Source: Desulfobacterales bacterium (lineage in GTDB: Bacteria > Desulfobacterota > Desulfobacteria > Desulfobacterales > C00003106). Taken from it: a DNA stretch of 7,873 bases. Shown piece after piece: positions 1-4,924 of this stretch. The notes beneath the pieces were generated by a model that worked only from the letters and a program-made list of their open reading frames with translations, did no database searches and was not told the origin of the DNA. The position numbers and the translations under genes are program-made. Location of the stretch: NCBI GenBank assembly GCA_030613165.1, contig JAUWMN010000060.1, forward strand, positions 1 through 7,873, written 5' to 3'. Position 1 is the first letter of the stretch. Each line of letters opens with the position of its first letter.

Positions 1-30
1 CGGATACTGATATCTTTAGCTTTTTAGTAA

Positions 31-540
31 TTGCTTGATATAATTGCTTTTTCATGGTTAAATCGGAAACATATAAAGGGTACTACCATACAGCATAAGG
101 CACTCTCGTATTACGCGGAGCTGGAAAGCTCTGTTGCAAAAAAAGGAGAAGCCGGCCGGGTTCTTTATGATGAGGCCTTGCGTTATCAGAAGGAAGGGAC
201 GGTTAAGGACGCCAAAAAGAAATACTTGCAGGCGTTAAAAGTGTCACCGAATTTTGTTTTTGCCCTGAATAATCTCGGGGTGATCTATATGAGCGAAAGA
301 AATTACTTTGAGGCCCGGAGGTTATTTGAGAAAGCTATTAAACTAAAGCCTGACTATGTGGATCCCCACTATAATTTAGCCTGTCTTTGCGCGCAGGGCA
401 ATAATCGGTCAGGGTGCGTCAGCCACCTGAAGACCGCAATCGGCCTTGATAAGAGAGTCAGGGAATGGGCGCGGGCGGATAAAGATTTGAGGGGGTTGCG
501 TGGTTATCCGAAATATGAGGAATTGATGATTGGTAAGTGA
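31..540 (+). CDS. TPR-repeat protein, possibly membrane-anchored; N-terminus uncertain or broken
   Basis: The frame encodes up to 169 residues. About three tetratricopeptide repeats can be read at residues 41-73, 74-107 and 108-141, with the usual pattern of small residues (for example ALNNLGVIY and EKAIKLKPD). After them comes a tail ending in YPKYEELM, a common ending for TPR proteins. Such proteins act as protein-interaction scaffolds, and the position directly before gspD suggests a role in secretion-system assembly; this is inference. The listed start is a TTG with no Shine-Dalgarno sequence, right after adjacent TAG and TAA stops at 25-30. The first in-frame ATG is deep inside the repeats. 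Residues 1-10 are hydrophobic and resemble the end of a transmembrane helix whose earlier half (RILISLAF) is readable at 1-24 before the stops. The true gene therefore probably starts upstream of the window and may be frameshifted. The TPR assignment is firm; start and function are not. Confidence 0.72.
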   Translation: MLDIIAFSWLNRKHIKGTTIQHKALSYYAELESSVAKKGEAGRVLYDEALRYQKEGTVKDAKKKYLQALKVSPNFVFALNNLGVIYMSERNYFEARRLFEKAIKLKPDYVDPHYNLACLCAQGNNRSGCVSHLKTAIGLDKRVREWARADKDLRGLRGYPKYEELMIGK

Positions 541-566
541 GTTGCGGGTTACGAGTTACGAGTTGT
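541..566. repeat. Heptanucleotide repeat block A (GTTACGA-type)
   Basis: Directly after the stop of the TPR gene there are three 7-bp units: GTTGCGG, then GTTACGA twice, and then a partial unit. The same unit family appears reverse-complemented in the gspD-gspE spacer at 2742-2797. The period of 7 is read directly from the sequence. Confidence 0.8.
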
Positions 567-622
567 TCTCTGACCTCTGACTTCTGACCTCTATTCTCTG
601 ACTTCTGTTCTCTGACCTCTAA
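567..622. repeat. Heptanucleotide repeat block B (TCTCTGA / CTTCTGA-type)
   Basis: Eight consecutive 7-bp units run without a phase break: TCTCTGA at 567, 595 and 609, with variants CCTCTGA, CTTCTGA, CCTCTAT, CTTCTGT and CCTCTAA. The + strand is pyrimidine-rich. The block follows block A with a phase shift and continues in phase into block C. No coding sense or hairpin is visible in it. Confidence 0.85.
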
Positions 623-664
623 TCCAATGAAAAATGAGAAATGACAAATGACAAATGAAAAATG
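623..664. repeat. Heptanucleotide repeat block C (ACAAATG-type) overlapping the gspD start
   Basis: Six 7-bp units end in ATG at 627, 634, 641, 648, 655 and 662, exactly 7 bp apart: TCCAATG, AAAAATG, AGAAATG, ACAAATG, ACAAATG and AAAAATG. Because 7 is not a multiple of 3, the ATGs rotate through all three frames. The ATG at 648 is the first that opens the long gspD frame. The in-frame ATG at 627 hits a TGA at 642. The first residues of GspD are therefore encoded by repeat DNA. Confidence 0.85.
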
Positions 665-2741
665 TAAAGAGAACAGGAGATCACCGGTAAAATTTTCCGT
701 GGTGATTTTTTTGATTTTTATTCTCGCTATACTGAAGAGTCCGGATTTGTTCGGGGCAAGGGTCGCGGGGGAGGAAGGGGTTTCGTCTACTACTCCCCAA
801 GAGCGCGTGGTTGGTCAAGGCCGTCCAAAAACCGTTGCCCCGCGAATACCGGTCCCTCCTAAGGTAAGGCCGAGGCCCCTGAAGAAAGATGTTGTCAAGA
901 AAAAAGCCGTATCCGGAGAAAAAATAGGCGATCGTTTTGTAAACATTGATTTTGATAATGTAGAGATTGCTCTTTTTATAAAATTTATCAGCGAGCTGAC
1001 AGGGAAGAATTTTATCATTGATAACAAGGTTAGAGGGAAGGTCACTATTATTTCTCCGAAAAAGATTTCGGTGAATGAGGCGTACAGAGTCTTTGAATCG
1101 GTCTTGGAGGTCCATGGATTTACTACCGTGCCTTCCGGGAAAGTTATCAAGATCGTTCCTCTTCATGATGCCCGAAGTAAAAGTATAGAGACCCGCCTGA
1201 AGGCAGAGGCGAGTGCCCCTGAGGATAAGGTGGTGACTCAGCTGATTCCTCTTGAATATGCCAGCCCGAATGAATTGAAAAAGCTGTTTGCGCCGCTTGT
1301 GTCAAAAAATAGCGTCATTATTTCATATCCTCCCACTATGACGATGATTGTCACTGATGTATTTTCCAATATTCAACGTATCTTGAAAATAGTGAAAGCG
1401 ATCGATGTGGTTGGTGTGGGAGAGGAGATCACTGTAATCCCTGTACGGCATGCCGACGTGTCAAATCTTGCAAAGTCTTTGAATACGGTCTTTGCCGCCG
1501 GTAGAGCAAGGGCGAAAAAGGCGCCAGGGAGTGTATCGGTGAAGATCGTTCCTGATGAACGGACTAATGTTTTGATTGTCCTGGCTGCCGAAGACGATGT
1601 CTCACGGATAAAAGAATTGGTACGGTTGTTGGATATAGAGACCCCCAGGGGAAAAGGAGATATTCACGTCTACTATCTGCAAAATGCGAACGCAGAGGAT
1701 CTTGCCAAGGTGCTGACCAGCCTTCCCTCCGGTAATAAGCGAGCCGTCAAGGGCAAGGCCGCTTCCGTTTTTTCCCAAGATGTTAATATAGTGGCGGATA
1801 AAGCAACCAACGCGTTGGTTATTACCGCGGACAGAGATGATTACTCCGTCCTTGAGGGCGTCATTGAAAAACTCGATATCGCCCGTGCGATGGTTTACAT
1901 CGAGGCGCTTATCATGGAAGTCAACGTAGACAAATCCTTCAGTATAGGGGTAGAGTGGGAAGCGTTCAAAGATATCGGGTCATGGGAGGGGCAGACTATT
2001 GGGGGATTTGGCGCATATAGTGGGAGCGGTTTTGCTAACTCCTCCAGAGTAGCATCCGGAGCATTCCCCAGCGGACTTTCGTTGGGAATTGTGGGCGAAG
2101 CGATCACCATAGGAGATATCGTGTTCCCGAATGTGGGCGCCATAATACAGGCATATCAAAAGGATGAGGACGTCCATATTTTATCCACTCCTCAGATTCT
2201 TACCACGGATAATGAAGAAGCGGAGATCAAGGTGGGTGAGAACGTCCCGTTTATCACTCGGCAGGAGACCTCAGAGGCTCTCAGAGACTATACAAGTTAT
2301 GAATACAAGGATGTGGGAGTCAATCTGAAGATTACCCCCCAGATTAATCAGGAACGCTTTGTTCGATTAGATATTTTTCAGGAATTAACAAAATTGATAC
2401 TGGAGGGAGGAGCGCTCCCCGACGCTCCCCGGACATTTAAACGGTCTGCCGAGACAACGGTGATTGTAAAGGACGGCCAGACGGTGGTCATAGGGGGATT
2501 AATTGGAGAGGCTACCACCGGAACTCATTACAGGGTGCCATGCCTGGGCGATATCCCGGTTATAGGATGGCTCTTCAAATACTGGACCGAACGTAAAACC
2601 AACACTAATCTTTATATATTCATTACTCCGCATATCATAGAGAACTCCTCGGAGGCAAAAGCCATTTATGAAGAGAAACAAGAAGAGATTGATACGGTAA
2701 GGGAAAGCTCCATCAAGCTGTATAAAAGAGGTAAAAGGTAG
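648..2741 (+). CDS. gspD: Type II secretion system secretin GspD
   Basis: This is the outer-membrane secretin, a multimeric gated channel through which type II substrates leave the periplasm. The 697-residue protein begins with a basic segment and a hydrophobic stretch (about 16-29) that looks like a Sec signal peptide. A Pro/Lys-rich linker follows to about residue 95. The periplasmic domains come next in the usual order: N0 (about 97-172, beginning VNIDFDNVEI), N1 (about 194-258), N2 (about 260-333) and N3 (about 335-413). The secretin barrel domain spans about 414-665. It carries the family hallmark VPCLGDIPVIG at 630-640 and the closing FITPHII strand. The C-terminal tail is short, with no long pilotin-binding S-domain. 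No lipobox is visible at the N-terminus. The ATG at 648 lies in a heptamer repeat and has no clear Shine-Dalgarno. An AGGAGA at 675-680 sits 18 nt before an in-frame GTG at 699, but that start would remove the basic part of the signal peptide. A type IV pilus PilQ is less likely because gspE follows. Confidence 0.93.
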   Translation: MTNEKCKENRRSPVKFSVVIFLIFILAILKSPDLFGARVAGEEGVSSTTPQERVVGQGRPKTVAPRIPVPPKVRPRPLKKDVVKKKAVSGEKIGDRFVNIDFDNVEIALFIKFISELTGKNFIIDNKVRGKVTIISPKKISVNEAYRVFESVLEVHGFTTVPSGKVIKIVPLHDARSKSIETRLKAEASAPEDKVVTQLIPLEYASPNELKKLFAPLVSKNSVIISYPPTMTMIVTDVFSNIQRILKIVKAIDVVGVGEEITVIPVRHADVSNLAKSLNTVFAAGRARAKKAPGSVSVKIVPDERTNVLIVLAAEDDVSRIKELVRLLDIETPRGKGDIHVYYLQNANAEDLAKVLTSLPSGNKRAVKGKAASVFSQDVNIVADKATNALVITADRDDYSVLEGVIEKLDIARAMVYIEALIMEVNVDKSFSIGVEWEAFKDIGSWEGQTIGGFGAYSGSGFANSSRVASGAFPSGLSLGIVGEAITIGDIVFPNVGAIIQAYQKDEDVHILSTPQILTTDNEEAEIKVGENVPFITRQETSEALRDYTSYEYKDVGVNLKITPQINQERFVRLDIFQELTKLILEGGALPDAPRTFKRSAETTVIVKDGQTVVIGGLIGEATTGTHYRVPCLGDIPVIGWLFKYWTERKTNTNLYIFITPHIIENSSEAKAIYEEKQEEIDTVRESSIKLYKRGKR

Positions 2742-2797
2742 TATCCAGCAACCAGAAACGAGTAACGAGCAACCAGTAACGAGTAACCCGCAACGCG
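2742..2797. repeat. Heptanucleotide repeat filling the gspD-gspE spacer
   Basis: Eight 7-bp units fill the spacer from the base after the gspD stop to three bases before the gspE ATG. They include CAACCAG (2749, 2770), TAACGAG (2763, 2777), AAACGAG, TAACCCG and CAACGCG. They are the reverse complement of the block A type: the reverse complement of 2784-2795 reads GTTGCGGGTTAC, identical to 541-552. The gspD gene is therefore bracketed by inverted copies of the same repeat family. Confidence 0.87.
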
Positions 2798-2800
2798 ATT

Positions 2801-4495
2801 ATGTCACACAGATTACTTGGAGAAATACTGAAGGAAATTGGCCGTCTCCCTGAAGATGTCCTCTCTGAAGGATTGAAACAGCAGAAGGAGAATGGAGGAC
2901 GTCTGGGTGAAATACTTGTCAAGTTGGGAGCGATTACAGAAAAAGATTTGCTGGAGGCGCTGAGCATCCAGTTTAGCATTCCGTATCTGCAATCTTTGCC
3001 CGCGGATACCGAGGGATCTGATTACGCGACGCAGATCCCGATTCACTATCTGAAACGATATAGAATGGTCCCTGTTGTAGATGACAGGAGGGTGAGAGTC
3101 GCTTTCAATGATCCGTTACTGTTTCAACCCTTAGACGATCTTCGAGTTGTTTTAGGAGTCGATCGTATAGAGCCGATCCTTTCAACACGCGCGGAAATCT
3201 TGTCTGCCATTAACCGTGCATATGATCTAAGCAAGGATTCCGCGGAGCAATTTGTTCAGGACATGGATGAAGAAGACAGTAACCGGCTCATCTCAGAGAT
3301 TGAAGAGACAGCCGATCTCTTGGACGATACCAGCGATGCCCCCATAATCAAACTGGTCAACCTTATTTTTTCTCAGGCAGTCAAGGGACGCGCAAGTGAT
3401 ATTCATATTGAGCCGTATCAAAACGAGCTAAAGGTCAGGTATCGCATCGATGGTATTCTCTACAATACCCATGCATTGCCCAAAAGGATACAATCCACCC
3501 TGGTGTCTCGAGTCAAGATAATGGCGAAATTGAATATTGCCGAAAAACGACTCCCACAGGACGGAAGAATTGAGATCAAAATTGCCGACAAGAGCATAGA
3601 TGTTCGGGTTTCAACCATTCCAACCACCTTTGGGGAACGTGTAGTACTCCGGCTTCTTGATAAGTCCAACATGCTTTTAGCGCTGGAAGAGGTTGGTCTG
3701 GTAAAAGAGAATCTTGTTATCCTGAAGCGCATTATCCAGACCCCACATGGCATTATACTGGTTACAGGACCTACCGGAAGTGGTAAGACCACCACGCTAT
3801 ACGCCGCCTTAAATACCCTCAATAATGCTGATATCAATATCATGACTATTGAGGATCCTGTGGAATACCAGATTGACGGGATTAGCCAGATCCAGGTAAA
3901 TCCAAAGATAGACCTTACCTTTGCCAAAGGACTTCGCTCAATCGTGCGTCAGGACCCGGATGTGATCCTGGTAGGTGAGATTCGTGACCTTGAGACGGCA
4001 GAGATTGCGGTTCAATCATCCCTGACCGGACACCTTGTGTTTTCCACTCTACACACCAACGACGCGGCAAGCGCTGTGACGCGGCTCATTGATATGAGCA
4101 TAGAACCTTTTTTAGTGACCTCTTCGGTCATAGCCATCCTGGCACAACGTCTTGTAAGGGTTATTTGCAACAAATGCAAAGAGGCTTACATTCCGGATGA
4201 AGAATCTTTGCGGTCTATGGATATAGACGGCTGGGAGATGCTTCAGGGAAAGACAATCTATCGTGGGATAGGGTGTGACTCTTGCTTGAACACCGGCTAC
4301 AAGGGTCGGATCGGCATTTTTGAGGTGATGATTATGAACGATGGTATAAGGGGTTTGATTTTAAAGACCTCGGATGCGGGACAGATCAAGAAAGAAGCTG
4401 TTAAGCACGGTATGGCTACACTGGGCCGCGACGGTATACAAAAGGTATTGGAAGGGATTACAACCCTGGAAGAAGTCGTCCGGGTAACGCGGTGA
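2801..4495 (+). CDS. gspE: Type II secretion system assembly ATPase GspE
   Basis: This hexameric cytoplasmic ATPase powers pseudopilus assembly at the inner-membrane platform. The 564-residue protein has the GspE/PilB N-terminal domain (about 1-145, starting SHRLLGEILKEIG). A linker leads into the PAS-like N2 domain, which starts near residue 179 (DAPIIKLVN) and contains RLPQDGR at 250-256 and RLLDK at 284-288. The latter is a pattern I associate with GspE more than PilB. The ATPase core has Walker A GPTGSGKTT at 323-331, Asp box and Walker B DPDVILVGEIRD at 385-396, and the His box STLHTND at 415-421. A zinc-binding tetracysteine is intact: C456 and C459, then C492 and C495. All catalytic elements are present and length is normal. 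The ATG is supported by alignment to the usual N-terminus, but no Shine-Dalgarno precedes it. It is separated from gspD by 59 bp of mostly repeat DNA. gspF does not follow. Confidence 0.95.
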   Translation: MSHRLLGEILKEIGRLPEDVLSEGLKQQKENGGRLGEILVKLGAITEKDLLEALSIQFSIPYLQSLPADTEGSDYATQIPIHYLKRYRMVPVVDDRRVRVAFNDPLLFQPLDDLRVVLGVDRIEPILSTRAEILSAINRAYDLSKDSAEQFVQDMDEEDSNRLISEIEETADLLDDTSDAPIIKLVNLIFSQAVKGRASDIHIEPYQNELKVRYRIDGILYNTHALPKRIQSTLVSRVKIMAKLNIAEKRLPQDGRIEIKIADKSIDVRVSTIPTTFGERVVLRLLDKSNMLLALEEVGLVKENLVILKRIIQTPHGIILVTGPTGSGKTTTLYAALNTLNNADINIMTIEDPVEYQIDGISQIQVNPKIDLTFAKGLRSIVRQDPDVILVGEIRDLETAEIAVQSSLTGHLVFSTLHTNDAASAVTRLIDMSIEPFLVTSSVIAILAQRLVRVICNKCKEAYIPDEESLRSMDIDGWEMLQGKTIYRGIGCDSCLNTGYKGRIGIFEVMIMNDGIRGLILKTSDAGQIKKEAVKHGMATLGRDGIQKVLEGITTLEEVVRVTR

Positions 4496-4543
4496 AGCCG
4501 GCCAATAAAAATACTGTTTGCAATCGACAATATCTATATGGTA

Positions 4544-4579
4544 TTATATAAATAATCTTTTGGATAAAAATATTTTCAT
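4544..4579 (-). pseudogene. Possible truncated start of a minus-strand gene (11 codons)
   Basis: On the minus strand an ATG at 4579-4577 is preceded by AGGA with an 8-nt gap, a textbook Shine-Dalgarno arrangement. The frame encodes only MKIFLSKRLFI before a TAA at 4546-4544. The basic and hydrophobic start resembles the beginning of a signal peptide or membrane protein. It could be the remnant of a gene whose body was lost, a tiny leader peptide, or chance in AT-rich DNA. Support is weak. Confidence 0.2.
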
Positions 4580-4620
4580 TTCACCTGTCCTTTAATTTAG
4601 CGCTTCAAAAAAAATTCTTC

Positions 4621-4716
4621 TTACTCCATTTTAAAAGTACGGTTTAATTCACAACTTCTATCATTTTCTATCACTTGATCGACATATTCCGCCTCGTATA
4701 CCGTGAGGTTTAGATT
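4621..4716 (-). pseudogene. Possible 3' remnant of a minus-strand gene cut by the MITE-like element
   Basis: A minus-strand frame runs open from the edge of the palindromic element to a TAA at 4623-4621. It encodes about 31 residues with a protein-like composition, including NLNLTVYEAEYVDQVIE and ending RTFKME. No start codon belongs to it unless the element itself provided the upstream part, so it would be the tail of an interrupted gene. I do not recognise the family. An open run of this length occurs by chance fairly often, so this is a suggestion only. Confidence 0.25.
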
Positions 4717-4717
4717 T

Positions 4718-4733
4718 GAGACCTTTGCAAAAC
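4718..4733 (+). repeat. Left terminal inverted repeat
   Basis: GAGACCTTTGCAAAAC matches the reverse complement of 4844-4859 at 15 of 16 positions. Confidence 0.75.
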
Positions 4734-4843
4734 TGCCATTGTTCCGTGATGCGGCGTCAGGCTGCAAATTTTAATCCTCAAAATACCTAATGTATTCCTC
4801 CGGTTAAAATTTTTGCCTTCCTTGCCTGACGAAAAAATGTCAC

Positions 4844-4859
4844 GTTTTTCAAAGGTCTC
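4844..4859 (-). repeat. Right terminal inverted repeat
   Basis: The reverse complement reads GAGACCTTTGAAAAAC, one mismatch from the left terminal repeat at 4718-4733. Confidence 0.75.
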
Positions 4860-4910
4860 ATTTACTGTCTCTTAACAGATGATCCGGACTTTTTACGACG
4901 CCATCAACCT

Positions 4911-4915
4911 TGGAG
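4911..4915 (+). promoter_or_regulatory. Ribosome binding site deciding the tkt start
   Basis: TGGAG sits 9 nt before the ATG at 4925. It overlaps the alternative in-frame TTG at 4910, which has no Shine-Dalgarno of its own. This favours the ATG as the start. Confidence 0.75.
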
Positions 4916-4924
4916 CAACTATCT

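Larger units (their letters stand above)
4718..4859. mobile_element. MITE-like palindromic element, 142 bp
   Basis: The element starts with GAGACCTTTGCAAAAC (4718-4733) and ends with GTTTTTCAAAGGTCTC (4844-4859). These are 16-bp terminal inverted repeats with one mismatch. Inside are further nested arms: CGTCAGGC (4755-4762) with GCCTGACG (4824-4831), GCAAATTTTAA (4764-4774) with TTAAAATTTTTGC (4804-4816), and AATAC (4782-4786) with GTATT (4792-4796) around a 5-base loop. It is flanked by ATTT at 4714-4717 and 4860-4863, a possible 4-bp target-site duplication. It has no coding capacity, as expected for a non-autonomous element mobilised by a transposase encoded elsewhere. Folded in RNA it would be a long hairpin that could also attenuate transcription between modules. 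Confidence 0.7.
4496..4909. other. Gene-poor intergenic region between the gsp and pentose-phosphate modules
   Basis: No complete gene is seen on either strand. The left half (4496-4716) is AT-rich and contains only weak minus-strand coding hints. The right half holds the palindromic element at 4718-4859. The last 50 bases before tkt probably carry or follow its promoter, but I see no convincing -35/-10 pair. No classical GC-hairpin plus T-run terminator for gspE is evident either. Confidence 0.7.

Noticed and set aside
541..664. CRISPR array
   Set aside because: Units are 7 bp, directly adjacent and degenerate, with no spacers and no cas genes nearby.
681..1166. Open frame of 161 codons on the minus strand within gspD
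   Set aside because: It is antisense to the well-supported N0 domain of GspD, has no recognisable domain, and overlaps another antisense frame. It is a by-product of gspD codon usage.
3460..3927. Open frame of 155 codons on the minus strand within gspE
   Set aside because: It lies opposite the conserved ATPase core including Walker A, and its translation resembles no known protein.
4910..4912. TTG as the tkt start
   Set aside because: The TTG overlaps the probable Shine-Dalgarno TGGAG that serves the ATG at 4925, and it would add only five non-conserved residues.
4864..4924. Promoter or riboswitch before tkt
   Set aside because: TTAACA near 4872 and TACGAC near 4894 are poor -35/-10 matches, and no conserved aptamer such as a THI box is visible, so none is claimed.
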